Assembly: GCF_003815775.1 (NCBI RefSeq)
Contig: NZ_CP033926.1
Location: 4,464,001 to 4,528,000, forward strand
Length of the DNA: 64,000 nt
Reading direction: 5' to 3'
DNA from: Chryseobacterium joostei
GTDB lineage: Bacteria > Bacteroidota > Bacteroidia > Flavobacteriales > Weeksellaceae
This document shows, one piece after another, positions 33,652 through 42,976 of this stretch; position 1 is the first letter of the stretch, and every line of letters begins with the position of its first letter. Below the pieces are notes generated by a model. It saw only the letters and a list, made by a program, of their open reading frames with translations. It made no database searches and was not told the origin of the DNA. Made by a program: the position numbers and the translations under genes.

Positions 33652-34902
33652 ATGGAAAAAGCTGTTCTGATTACTATTGGTGACGAAATCCTTTCCGGAA
33701 ATACGATAGACACCAATTCCAATTTTATTGCCACCGAACTTAAGAATATCGGGATAAAAGTGGTACAAATCTTTACAATTTCAGACGAAATTGAAACCAT
33801 CAAAAATACATTAGATATAGCCTTTAAGCTGGGTGATTTGGTTATCACAACAGGAGGATTAGGCCCTACCAGAGATGATAAAACCAAAAAAGCACTTGCA
33901 GAGTTCTTCAACGATGAAATTGCACTGGATGAGGTTACCTTTAACCACCTTAAAGGATATATGGAAAAACGCGGACGTCTGGATATTCTGGAAAGAAATA
34001 AAGAACAGGCCTTTGTTCCTACAAAATCCATCGTGTTTCAAAATCACTTTGGAACTGCACCATGCATGATGATGGAGCTGAACGGAAAGCTGTCCTATAG
34101 CCTGCCTGGCGTTCCTTATGAAGTGAAACCATTAATTAAGGATCAGATTATACCTTATTTACAGGGGAGATTCAACCTTAATTATATTCATGGAAGAATT
34201 ATTTCTGTAGTTGGGATTCCTGAAAGTATTCTTGCAGATACCATTGAAGATTGGGAACTGGCTCTTCCTGAAAATATTTCCTTGTCTTATCTTCCGGTGG
34301 GAACCCGTGTAAAGCTGAGGTTAACAGCATCCGGAGATAATGAAGATATCTTAAAACAACAGACAGAAGACGAAATTCAAAAACTTCTTCCCCTCATAAA
34401 GGATAATGTTATTGCGGTTTCTGAAGATAAAATTGAAAGTATTCTGGCAGAAATTCTTACGGAAAGAAATTTGACCATTTCTACGGCAGAAAGCTGTACC
34501 GGAGGCGAATTGGCAAAGATGATCACATCAGTTTCCGGTAGTTCAAAATATTTTCTTGGCGGGATGGTTCCTTATGCTACAGAAAAAAAGATTAAAATTC
34601 TAAACGTTTCCAGAGAAACTGTAGACCAATTTACGGTAGTCAGTGAGCAGGTAGCTCAGGAAATGGCCAAAGGATGTCAGAATTTATTTGATACAGACAT
34701 TTCCCTTTCTACAACCGGAGTGGCAGGTCCCGGAAAAGGAGAAGATGGTAAGGATATAGGAACCGTTTTCTACACGATACGAATTAAAGATCAGGAAGTA
34801 ACCTCAAAATTATATATGCCTCATCTGGAAAGGTTAGATTTTATGAATTTTGTTTCCCAAAAGGTAATTCAGGACCTGGTAGGACTTCTTGTAAACCAAT
34901 AA
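33652..34902 (+). CDS. cinA: CinA-type nicotinamide-nucleotide amidohydrolase
   Basis: The 416-residue protein has an N-terminal MoCF-like domain (TIGDEILSGNTIDTNSNFIA near residue 8, TTGGLGPTRDD near 66) and a C-terminal PncC-type deamidase domain (STAESCTGGELAKMITSVSG near 278 and the TGVAGPGKG motif near 358). Full-length CinA proteins hydrolyse nicotinamide mononucleotide to nicotinic acid mononucleotide and ADP-ribose derivatives, recycling pyridine nucleotides in the cytoplasm. Both domains carry their signature motifs and the length is that of the two-domain form. It stands as a single gene. Confidence 0.95.
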   Translation: MEKAVLITIGDEILSGNTIDTNSNFIATELKNIGIKVVQIFTISDEIETIKNTLDIAFKLGDLVITTGGLGPTRDDKTKKALAEFFNDEIALDEVTFNHLKGYMEKRGRLDILERNKEQAFVPTKSIVFQNHFGTAPCMMMELNGKLSYSLPGVPYEVKPLIKDQIIPYLQGRFNLNYIHGRIISVVGIPESILADTIEDWELALPENISLSYLPVGTRVKLRLTASGDNEDILKQQTEDEIQKLLPLIKDNVIAVSEDKIESILAEILTERNLTISTAESCTGGELAKMITSVSGSSKYFLGGMVPYATEKKIKILNVSRETVDQFTVVSEQVAQEMAKGCQNLFDTDISLSTTGVAGPGKGEDGKDIGTVFYTIRIKDQEVTSKLYMPHLERLDFMNFVSQKVIQDLVGLLVNQ

Positions 34903-34992
34903 ATTAATATTTTAGTTTTTTAATTTTTTTTTAATTAATTTTTATATTCTTTTTCACGCTTTTTGAGATTCATTCATTAAAATTTCATAAGC

Positions 34993-37900
34993 GTGGAAAA
35001 TTCAAAACAGATTTTTCAGACCAACAGCAAAAAACGCTGGAAAAGTGTACAATGGGGAAGCCGCATCTTTATTTTTATGGCAGTGCTTCTTCTTTTGGCC
35101 TTGGGACTGATGATGACCCTGGACAGAAGTCCAAAAATTCCTTTTAAAGAAGATTATAAGGCAGTGATGACTGCGAATAAACCCTATCTTCAAGAGAACA
35201 AAATTTCTAAAGAATATAAAGGATTCAGAAGTTTTATTTCTGAAAAAACAATTCATACGAATCTCTCCAAAATCGAAAAGGCAAGAGCAGAGAGATATAA
35301 AAATCAAAACAGAAACTGGGCACAGTTCCCCGGAGGAATTCGATCTGCATTTTATGTAGCGTGGGATCCACAATCTCTGATGTCTCTGAAAAGAAACATC
35401 AGACATATCAATCTTGTTTTTCCGGAATGGTTTTTCCTTGATCCTAAAACGGGAGATCTGAAAACGAACATTGACCCCGAAGGGTATAAAATCATCAAAA
35501 GAACAGGAATTGCAGCAATGCCTATCCTGAGTAACAACTCTGATAGAGAATTTCGTTCTGAAGGATTGGGAAAAGTATTGAATGATCCGAAGAAAAGAAC
35601 AAATCTTATCCGGAAAATTACCCAGCAGTGTAAAAAATATCATTTCAAGGGAATTAATATTGACTTTGAGGATATGAACCTGAATTCTGATGAAAACCTG
35701 ATTGCCTTTATGAAAGAGCTTTCAGAAACATTCAAGCAGAATCAACTATTGGTTACCATGGATATCATGACGGATAATGATGATTATAATATCCAAAAAT
35801 TAGATCCTTATGTAGATTATTTTGTATTGATGGCTTATGATGAATATTCTGCCAGTGGTGATGCAGGTCCGGTTTCTTCACAGAAATGGATAGAAGAGCA
35901 GGCAGGTAAGCTCGTGAAAAAGACTTCTCCTCATAAGATCATTTTAGGATTGGGAGCTTATGGCTACGACTGGAGTTCTAATCCTGATGATAATAATTCC
36001 GTTACTTATATGCAGGCTATTACAAAGGCTAGTGCAAGTAAGGCAGTTATTGATTTTAATGACAATACTTTTAATTTAAATTATTCCTATACAGATTCTA
36101 AAAATAATACCCATACCGTATTTTTTAATGATGCAGCGTCTATTTTTAATACAATGCGATTTTCATCGGAATATCCATTGGCTGGAACTGCACTTTGGAG
36201 ATTAGGAAGTGAAGACAGCAGGGTTTGGAATTTTTATGACAAGGATCTTACGTTTGCCGGACTGTCCAAACTGAATTTGAAAACACTGGAAAATGTAAAA
36301 GGACAAACCATGGTCGATTATATTGGAGATGGTGAGGTCCTGGATGTTTTGAATACTCCTCACGATGGAAAAATAGCCTTAGAAATAGATCCCAAGGAGA
36401 AAATTATTACAGACGAAAATTACATTACCTACCCAAGCTCCTATGAAGTAAAGAAATACGGAAGTGCACCTCAAAAGGAATTGGTATTGACATTTGATGA
36501 TGGTCCGGATGAAACCTATACCCCGCAGGTATTGGATATATTATCTAAGTACCATGTGCCTGCCGCTTTCTTTTTAGTAGGCTTAAATGCTGAAAAAAAT
36601 CTTCCGCTTGTTAAAAGAATCTATCGGGAGGGTCACGAAATAGGAAATCACACCTTCACCCATGAAAATGTGGCTAAGGTAAGCCCAGAAAGAGCGTTGC
36701 TTGAGTTAAAACTGACGAGATTACTGATAGAGTGTGTAACCGGACACAGTACAATTCTGTTTCGGGCACCGTATAATGCAGACTCTGAGCCTACAACATC
36801 AGAAGAGATCATCCCTGTGGCATTGGCAAGACAGCAAAACTATCTGGATATTGGAGAAAATATAGACCCTGAAGACTGGCAGCCGGGAATAAAGGCTGAT
36901 GAAATTGTAAAACGGGTAATGGCAGGAATTAAACAAGAGAGAGGAAATATTATCTTGCTTCACGATGCCGGAGGTGATACCAGAGAGGAGACTGTGAAAG
37001 CATTGAAAGTTTTAATCCCAACATTGCAGAAACAAGGATATCATTTTACCAATCTTACCAGCCTTTTGCATAAAAGTAAAAATGAACTGATGCCTGAAGT
37101 TCCTAAAACGAAATCTTATTACATCATGCAGCTTAATCTTGTATTGGCAACTATAATTTACGGAATCAGCCATTTTTTGGTTGCTCTGTTTAGTATTTTT
37201 ATTGTACTGGGGCTGATCAGATTGCTGTTAATGGCTTATTGGGCTTTTAAAGAAAGAAAAAAAGAAAAACAACTGAGTGAGTTTCCAATCCTGGAATCCT
37301 ATCCAAAGGTTTCTATTATTGTTCCTGCCTATAATGAAGAAGTGAATATTGTTTCTTCCCTGCATAATCTGTTGAAGCAGACTTATCCAAATTTCAACAT
37401 TATTATGGTGGATGATGGAAGTAAAGATTCAACCTATGAAAAAGCAAGAAATGAATTTCCGGATCACCCGAATCTGAAAATTTTTTCCAAAACAAATGGA
37501 GGAAAAGCAACCGCTCTCAACTTTGGTATTTCACAAACTGATGCTGAATATGTAGTGTGTATTGATGCAGATACCAAGCTACAACAGGATGCGGTAAAAT
37601 ATCTAATCGCAAGATTCTTAAATTCAAATCCTGAGGAAAAGATTGCAGCAGTAGCAGGAAATGTAAAAGTTGGAAATACCGTAAACTGGCTTACCAAATG
37701 GCAGGCAATAGAATATACGACAAGCCAAAATTTTGACAGACTGGCCTATGCACATATCAATGCAATTACAGTAATTCCGGGGGCTATTGGAGCATTTAAG
37801 AGATCTGTTATTCTTGAAGCAGGTGGATATTCTTCAGATACTTTGGCTGAAGACTGTGATATCACGGTGAAAATTTTAAAAGCAGGATATACTGTTGCCA

Positions 37901-38391
37901 ATGAAAACAGAGCCGTAGCGGTAACAGAGGCTCCGGAAACCGTGAAACAGTTTTTGAAACAGCGTTTCCGATGGACTTACGGAATTATGCAGATGTTTTG
38001 GAAACAAAAACAGACTTTCCTTAACCCCAAATATAAAGGATTGGGGCTTTGGGCAATGCCAAATATTTTACTGTTTCAATACATCATTCCGTTTTTTTCA
38101 CCACTGGCGGATCTGATCATGTTTTTTGGAATTTTATCCGGAAATGGAGACAAAATATTTACCTATTATCTGATTTTCCTTTTAGTGGATGCTTCGCTGG
38201 CTTTGGTCGCGTTCATTTTACAACGGGAAAAATTAACGAATCTCCTGTATATTATTCCGCAAAGATTCGGGTATAGATGGCTGATGTATATAGTATTGTT
38301 TAAAAGTTTAAGAAAGGCATTGAAAGGTGAAATACAGTCCTGGGGATTCTTAAAACGAACCGGAAATGTAAAAGAGATAGCAACTTCTTAA
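34993..38391 (+). CDS. GH18/polysaccharide deacetylase/GT2 fusion enzyme
   Basis: The start is GTG at 34993 and the product has 1132 residues. After a membrane anchor (about residues 25-45) comes a GH18-like domain with GINIDFEDM (Asp224, Glu226). A polysaccharide deacetylase follows with LTFDDGPDE (about residue 500), GNHTFTH, FRAPYN and LLHDAGG motifs. After more membrane segments (about 713-750) a processive family 2 glycosyltransferase begins at VSIIVPAYNEE (about 773), with VDDGS, IDADTK, AEDCD and QRFRWTYG (about 989), and ends in membrane helices. This combines synthase, deacetylase and hydrolase parts of poly-N-acetylglucosamine-type exopolysaccharide systems in one chain. The polymer is inferred to be hexosamine-based. 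Fusions of this kind are known in Bacteroidota. Confidence 0.93.
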   Translation: MENSKQIFQTNSKKRWKSVQWGSRIFIFMAVLLLLALGLMMTLDRSPKIPFKEDYKAVMTANKPYLQENKISKEYKGFRSFISEKTIHTNLSKIEKARAERYKNQNRNWAQFPGGIRSAFYVAWDPQSLMSLKRNIRHINLVFPEWFFLDPKTGDLKTNIDPEGYKIIKRTGIAAMPILSNNSDREFRSEGLGKVLNDPKKRTNLIRKITQQCKKYHFKGINIDFEDMNLNSDENLIAFMKELSETFKQNQLLVTMDIMTDNDDYNIQKLDPYVDYFVLMAYDEYSASGDAGPVSSQKWIEEQAGKLVKKTSPHKIILGLGAYGYDWSSNPDDNNSVTYMQAITKASASKAVIDFNDNTFNLNYSYTDSKNNTHTVFFNDAASIFNTMRFSSEYPLAGTALWRLGSEDSRVWNFYDKDLTFAGLSKLNLKTLENVKGQTMVDYIGDGEVLDVLNTPHDGKIALEIDPKEKIITDENYITYPSSYEVKKYGSAPQKELVLTFDDGPDETYTPQVLDILSKYHVPAAFFLVGLNAEKNLPLVKRIYREGHEIGNHTFTHENVAKVSPERALLELKLTRLLIECVTGHSTILFRAPYNADSEPTTSEEIIPVALARQQNYLDIGENIDPEDWQPGIKADEIVKRVMAGIKQERGNIILLHDAGGDTREETVKALKVLIPTLQKQGYHFTNLTSLLHKSKNELMPEVPKTKSYYIMQLNLVLATIIYGISHFLVALFSIFIVLGLIRLLLMAYWAFKERKKEKQLSEFPILESYPKVSIIVPAYNEEVNIVSSLHNLLKQTYPNFNIIMVDDGSKDSTYEKARNEFPDHPNLKIFSKTNGGKATALNFGISQTDAEYVVCIDADTKLQQDAVKYLIARFLNSNPEEKIAAVAGNVKVGNTVNWLTKWQAIEYTTSQNFDRLAYAHINAITVIPGAIGAFKRSVILEAGGYSSDTLAEDCDITVKILKAGYTVANENRAVAVTEAPETVKQFLKQRFRWTYGIMQMFWKQKQTFLNPKYKGLGLWAMPNILLFQYIIPFFSPLADLIMFFGILSGNGDKIFTYYLIFLLVDASLALVAFILQREKLTNLLYIIPQRFGYRWLMYIVLFKSLRKALKGEIQSWGFLKRTGNVKEIATS

Positions 38392-38467
38392 GATTTGTTT
38401 AAATTTGTTTTCTGGTAAAGTAACAAATAGTAAATAAATCATACATATTGTATAAATTGTTATCATA

Positions 38468-40525
38468 ATGAAAAAACTAACGCTTTCTTTGTTCTTAATA
38501 GCAGGGATCTGCTCTCAAAATACGATGAGTGCACAAGCTAAAACTGCTAAAGTAGCAGTTAACAACACAGATAAAGGTTTAGACCTTAGCTTAATGGATA
38601 CTTCGGTACGTCCACAGGATGATTTTTATAATTATGTGAGTGGAACTTGGATGAAAACAGCCAAAATTCCATCTGACAAACCGACTTGGGGAAGTTTCAA
38701 CAAACTTGGAGAAGACACGGATAACAATTCCATGACCATCCTGAACTCTCTTTTGAAAGATAAATTTGCTGATGGAAGTGAGGGTAAAAAAATTCAGGAT
38801 TTGTATGCTTCTTACATGAACATGCAAAAAAGGAATGCTGATGGAATCAAGCCTATTCAGGAAAACCTGAATAAAATTGATGCGATCAAAAATATGGCTG
38901 ATCTTCAGAATTATCTGATCTCTGTAACTAAGGAAGGTGAAAATGTTTTCTACGGATGGGGAGTATATGCAGACCTGAAGAATTCTAACATGAATGCTGT
39001 TTACTTAGGAGAAGCTTCTCTTGGTTTAGGCAGAGATTATTACCAAAAAGTAAACGAAAAAAATACAGAAGCTATTGCTGAATATCAGAAATATGTAGCT
39101 TCAATGTTAACAGAGTTAGGTTATAAAAATGCTGATGCAGCTGCAAAAGGTATTGTTGAATATGAAAAGAGCATTGCAAAAACCTATTTAACAAACGAAC
39201 AAAGCCGTGATAATACCCTTCAGTATAACCCTCAAACAATGGCTGAGCTTTCAGCGTTGGTAAAAGGAGCAGATATCCCTGCTTACCTTAAAAAAGTGGG
39301 TGTAAATACAGATAAAATTATCATCGGAGAACTAGGATACTATAAAAACTTCGATAAGTTGGTAAACGCTCAGAATCTTCCTGTAATTAAGGATTATCTG
39401 AAGTTCCACATGATTAATGGTAGCGCTTCTTACCTAAGTGAAAAATTAGGAGACATGAAGTTTAATTTCTTCGGTAAATATCTAAGAGGTCAGCAGGAAC
39501 AAAGAGCTCTTAACAAGAGAGGTTTTGAATTAATCAACAGAAACTTAGGAGAAGCTTTTGGTAAACTATATGTTGAGAAATACTTCCCGGCTGAAGCTAA
39601 GGCTCAGATGGTAGAATTAATCGATTATTTAAAGAAAAGCTTTGCTGTTCACATCAACAATTTAGCTTGGATGTCTTCTACAACTAAGGAAAAAGCAATG
39701 CAGAAATTGAATAAATTTACTGTAAAAGTTGCTTATCCAGACAAATGGAAAGATTATTCTAAACTAGAAATTACTCCTGAATCTAAAGGTGGAACATTAT
39801 ACCAAAACCTTCAGAACATTGGTGAGTGGCAATACAACAAAGATTTAGCTAAAATCGGAAAGCCGGTTGATAAAACAGAATGGGGAATGACTCCACAAAC
39901 TGTAAACGCTTACTACAACCCGGTATTTAACGAGATTGTATTCCCTGCAGCTATCCTTCAGCCGCCATTCTTCAATCCTAAAGCTGATGCAGCTGTAAAC
40001 TTCGGTGGTATTGGTGCTGTTATCGGTCACGAAATGAGCCACGGATTTGATGATTCAGGTGCACAGTTTGATGCAGAAGGTAACTTGGTAGACTGGTGGA
40101 CGCCGGAAGATAAAGCTAACTTCGAAAAAGCGACAAAAGCTCTTGCTTCTCAATATGACAAATATGAGCCTGTAAAAGGAACATTTGTAAACGGAACTTT
40201 CACAAACGGTGAAAACATTGCCGACTTAGGTGGTGTAAACATCGCTTATGATGCACTTCAAATGTATTTAAAAGATAAAGGAAACCCAGGTAAGATTAGC
40301 GGATTCTCTCAAGATCAGAGATTCTTCCTAAGCTGGGCAACTGTTTGGAGAACTTTATCAAGTGAAAAATATATGATCAACCAGGTGAAGACAGATCCGC
40401 ACTCTCCGGGTTACTTCAGAAGCTTTGGTCCACTAATCAACGTTGACGCTTTCTATAAAGCATTCGATGTGAAAAAAGGAGACAAATTATACAAAGCACC
40501 AGAGGATAGAATTAAAATCTGGTAA
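38468..40525 (+). CDS. M13-family metallopeptidase, first of tandem pair
   Basis: The 685-residue protein has a cleavable signal peptide ending MSAQA and the M13 peptidase layout: an N-terminal half with DTSVRPQDDFYNYVSGTW, then the zinc site HEMSH (521-525), the ENIADLGG motif that supplies the third zinc ligand, and the C-terminal APEDRIKIW end. The PepO/neprilysin family cleaves peptides outside the cytoplasm. It is closely similar to the next gene, 288 bp downstream, in every domain, so they arose by tandem duplication. This copy is soluble in the periplasm; the second is a lipoprotein. Confidence 0.95.
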   Translation: MKKLTLSLFLIAGICSQNTMSAQAKTAKVAVNNTDKGLDLSLMDTSVRPQDDFYNYVSGTWMKTAKIPSDKPTWGSFNKLGEDTDNNSMTILNSLLKDKFADGSEGKKIQDLYASYMNMQKRNADGIKPIQENLNKIDAIKNMADLQNYLISVTKEGENVFYGWGVYADLKNSNMNAVYLGEASLGLGRDYYQKVNEKNTEAIAEYQKYVASMLTELGYKNADAAAKGIVEYEKSIAKTYLTNEQSRDNTLQYNPQTMAELSALVKGADIPAYLKKVGVNTDKIIIGELGYYKNFDKLVNAQNLPVIKDYLKFHMINGSASYLSEKLGDMKFNFFGKYLRGQQEQRALNKRGFELINRNLGEAFGKLYVEKYFPAEAKAQMVELIDYLKKSFAVHINNLAWMSSTTKEKAMQKLNKFTVKVAYPDKWKDYSKLEITPESKGGTLYQNLQNIGEWQYNKDLAKIGKPVDKTEWGMTPQTVNAYYNPVFNEIVFPAAILQPPFFNPKADAAVNFGGIGAVIGHEMSHGFDDSGAQFDAEGNLVDWWTPEDKANFEKATKALASQYDKYEPVKGTFVNGTFTNGENIADLGGVNIAYDALQMYLKDKGNPGKISGFSQDQRFFLSWATVWRTLSSEKYMINQVKTDPHSPGYFRSFGPLINVDAFYKAFDVKKGDKLYKAPEDRIKIW

Positions 40526-40531
40526 AAATAT

Positions 40532-40565
40532 AAACCGTTCAGCAATGAGCGGTTTTGTTTTTTTA
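40532..40565 (+). terminator. Terminator of first M13 gene
   Basis: AACCGTTC (40533-40540) pairs with GAGCGGTT (40547-40554) with one wobble pair, followed by a T-rich tract. Confidence 0.8.
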
Positions 40566-40700
40566 GGTGGCAGGTGTCAGATGATAGGAATTAGGGAGAA
40601 AGAAGTTAGGGTGGTGTTCACTATAATCTATAGGGAACGGTTTCCATCATTCCCCCTTTTTGGAAGGTGGCAAATCGAAGATTTGACGGGGTGGTTAAAA
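40566..40700. repeat. Intergenic dispersed-repeat-like sequence
   Basis: Between the M13 genes lies a G-rich stretch unlike the AT-rich surroundings, with GGTGGCAAATC-GAA-GATTTGACGGGGTGG, in which CAAATC and GATTTG pair around GAA, and CCCCCTTTTTGG. The pattern recalls dispersed intergenic repeats of Flavobacteriia genomes, from memory. Confidence 0.45.
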
Positions 40701-40772
40701 TTAACAAAATAGCTTAATAATCATTTCTTATTCTACATTTTAATTATCCACAACATATATTGTTAAAGTTCG

Positions 40773-40780
40773 TATATTTG
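40773..40780 (+). promoter_or_regulatory. -7 box of second M13 gene
   Basis: TATATTTG is a full match to TAnnTTTG, 32 bases before the ATG at 40813. The expected -33 element is not evident. Confidence 0.45.
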
Positions 40781-40812
40781 ATAAGTTTGTGTAAAATCAA
40801 AAATTATCTTCA

Positions 40813-42909
40813 ATGAAAAAGCTAAATATTGGTATACTTGCCTTTTCGGGTATTGTATTTCTAAATTCGTGTGGTGCAGCAAAGACTGCAGGGGCAGAGA
40901 AAAAAACTGAGGCTACGGCAATTGCTGCAACGCCTGTAAAAGAACAAGTAAAAGAGGAGGGGATCAATTTATCCCATATGGATACAGCTGTTCGTCCGCA
41001 GGATGACTTTTTTAGCTATGTGAACGGAAATTGGGTGAAAACTACTCAGATTCCTTCAGATAAAGCCAATTGGGGTTCTTTCAATGCTTTGAGAGAAAAT
41101 GTAGATGATGCTTCATTGGACATTTTAAATAAAATCCTTACTGAAAACTATCCTGCAGGATCTGAAGGTCAAAAGATCCAGAATCTTTATGCATCTTTTA
41201 TGGATACAGCAAAAAGAAATGCAGATGGATTAGCACCTATCAAGGGAGATCTTGCAAAAATTGATGCTATTAAAAATCTTAATGATTTGCAGAAGTATCT
41301 TTTGGAAGCTACAAGATTAGGCGATAACTCATTTTACGGATGGAGAGCCGGAGCAGATATGAAGAATTCTAATATGAATGCAGTATATCTTGGAGGTCCG
41401 GATCTAGGTTTAGGAAGAGATTATTACCAGAAAGTAAATGATGCCAATACGAAGACATTAGGACAATATCAAACTTATATTGGAAAACTATTTGTTGCTT
41501 TAGGGTATAAAAACTCAGCTCAGGCAGCACAAAATGTTGTGGATTTTGAGAAACAATTAGCCAATTATTTATTGACTCTTGAGCAGAACAGAGATGCCAA
41601 TTTAAGATACAATCCTAAAAATGTATCAGAACTTTCAGGATTAGTGAAAAACGTTGATCTTGCCAAATACCTTAAAGAGGCTGGGGTAAATACAGACAGA
41701 GTAATCATTGGTGAACTGAAATATTACCAGAACATGGATCAGTTCTTGACTCAGAAGAATCTTCCATTATTGAAAGACTATCTGAAATATCATTTGATTA
41801 ATGGGAATGCAAGCAACCTTGATGAAGGTTTGGAGCAGATCAGATTTGATTTCTATGCAAAAGACCTACAGGGCCAAAAAGAACAGCGTCCTATGAACAA
41901 AAGAGGCCTTACTCTTGTAAATACCGTTCTTGGGGAGGCTTTTGGTAAATTATACGTAGACAAATACTTTACTCCGGAAGCAAAACAGCAGATGGAAACC
42001 TATATTGACTATCTTTTAAAATCGTTCAAATCCCACATTGCCAATATAGACTGGATGTCTCCTGAAACAAAAGTAAAGGCTCAGGAAAAACTATCCAAAT
42101 TTACAGTAAAGATCGCTTATCCGGATAAATGGAAAGACTATAGCCAATTAAAGGTTGAATCTCCAAAGCAGGGAGCATCATTATATTCCAACCTGCAAAA
42201 TGTATCGGCTTGGCAGTATCAAAGAAGTCTGGATAAAGTAGGAAAACCGGTTGATAAAACAGAATGGGGAATGTCTCCACAAACAGTAAATGCATACTAC
42301 AGCGGATCAAACAACGAAATTGTATTCCCTGCAGCCATTCTTCAACCTCCTTTCTATAACCCTAAAGCTGATGCTGCGGTAAACTTTGGTGGAATCGGAG
42401 CTGTTATCGGACATGAGATCTCTCACGGATTTGACGACAGTGGTTCCCGTTTCGATGGTGATGGAAACCTAAACAATTGGTGGACAGATGCCGATCGTAA
42501 GAATTTTGATGCAAAAGTAGGTCAGTTAGCCGCTCAATATAGTGGTTATGAGCCTGTAAAAGGAAGCTTTGTGAATGGTAAATTCACAAGTGGAGAAAAC
42601 ATCGGTGACCTAGGTGGAGTAGCAGTAGCTTACGATGCCCTTCAGATGTATTTAAAAGATAAAGGAAACCCAGGAAAAATTAGCGGGTTCACTCAGGATC
42701 AGAGATTCTTTATGAGCTGGGCAACCGTTTGGAGAACAAAAGCAACAGATCAGTATATGATTAATCAGGTGAAGACAGATCCGCACTCTCCGGGGATGTT
42801 CAGAGCTTTCGGTCCATTAGTGAATCAGGACTCATTCATCAAAGCATTTGATATCAAACCAGGAGATAAAATGTATAAAGCTCCTGAAGACAGAATAAAA
42901 ATTTGGTAG
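40813..42909 (+). CDS. M13-family metallopeptidase lipoprotein, second of pair
   Basis: The 698-residue protein is similar to the preceding gene, with zinc site HEISH (534-538), ENIGDLGG and the same C-terminal APEDRIKIW, but begins with a lipoprotein signal ending FLNSC (Cys20). It therefore acts at a membrane, probably the outer membrane, as a peptide-cleaving zinc protease. Differences in the specificity-lining half of the protein suggest that the two copies cleave different substrates. It ends in a terminator shared with the convergent orphan gene. Confidence 0.95.
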   Translation: MKKLNIGILAFSGIVFLNSCGAAKTAGAEKKTEATAIAATPVKEQVKEEGINLSHMDTAVRPQDDFFSYVNGNWVKTTQIPSDKANWGSFNALRENVDDASLDILNKILTENYPAGSEGQKIQNLYASFMDTAKRNADGLAPIKGDLAKIDAIKNLNDLQKYLLEATRLGDNSFYGWRAGADMKNSNMNAVYLGGPDLGLGRDYYQKVNDANTKTLGQYQTYIGKLFVALGYKNSAQAAQNVVDFEKQLANYLLTLEQNRDANLRYNPKNVSELSGLVKNVDLAKYLKEAGVNTDRVIIGELKYYQNMDQFLTQKNLPLLKDYLKYHLINGNASNLDEGLEQIRFDFYAKDLQGQKEQRPMNKRGLTLVNTVLGEAFGKLYVDKYFTPEAKQQMETYIDYLLKSFKSHIANIDWMSPETKVKAQEKLSKFTVKIAYPDKWKDYSQLKVESPKQGASLYSNLQNVSAWQYQRSLDKVGKPVDKTEWGMSPQTVNAYYSGSNNEIVFPAAILQPPFYNPKADAAVNFGGIGAVIGHEISHGFDDSGSRFDGDGNLNNWWTDADRKNFDAKVGQLAAQYSGYEPVKGSFVNGKFTSGENIGDLGGVAVAYDALQMYLKDKGNPGKISGFTQDQRFFMSWATVWRTKATDQYMINQVKTDPHSPGMFRAFGPLVNQDSFIKAFDIKPGDKMYKAPEDRIKIW

Positions 42910-42935
42910 TATTACCAAAAATTGTTAGAAAAGAA

Positions 42936-42976
42936 AGAATCCGTCTCCATTATATGTGAGGCGGATTCTCCTTTTA
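42936..42976. terminator. Terminator between M13 and kinase-like genes
   Basis: GAATCCGTCTC (42937-42947) pairs with GAGGCGGATTC (42958-42968) with one wobble pair, followed by CCTTTT. It overlaps the stop codon of the minus-strand gene. Confidence 0.8.
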
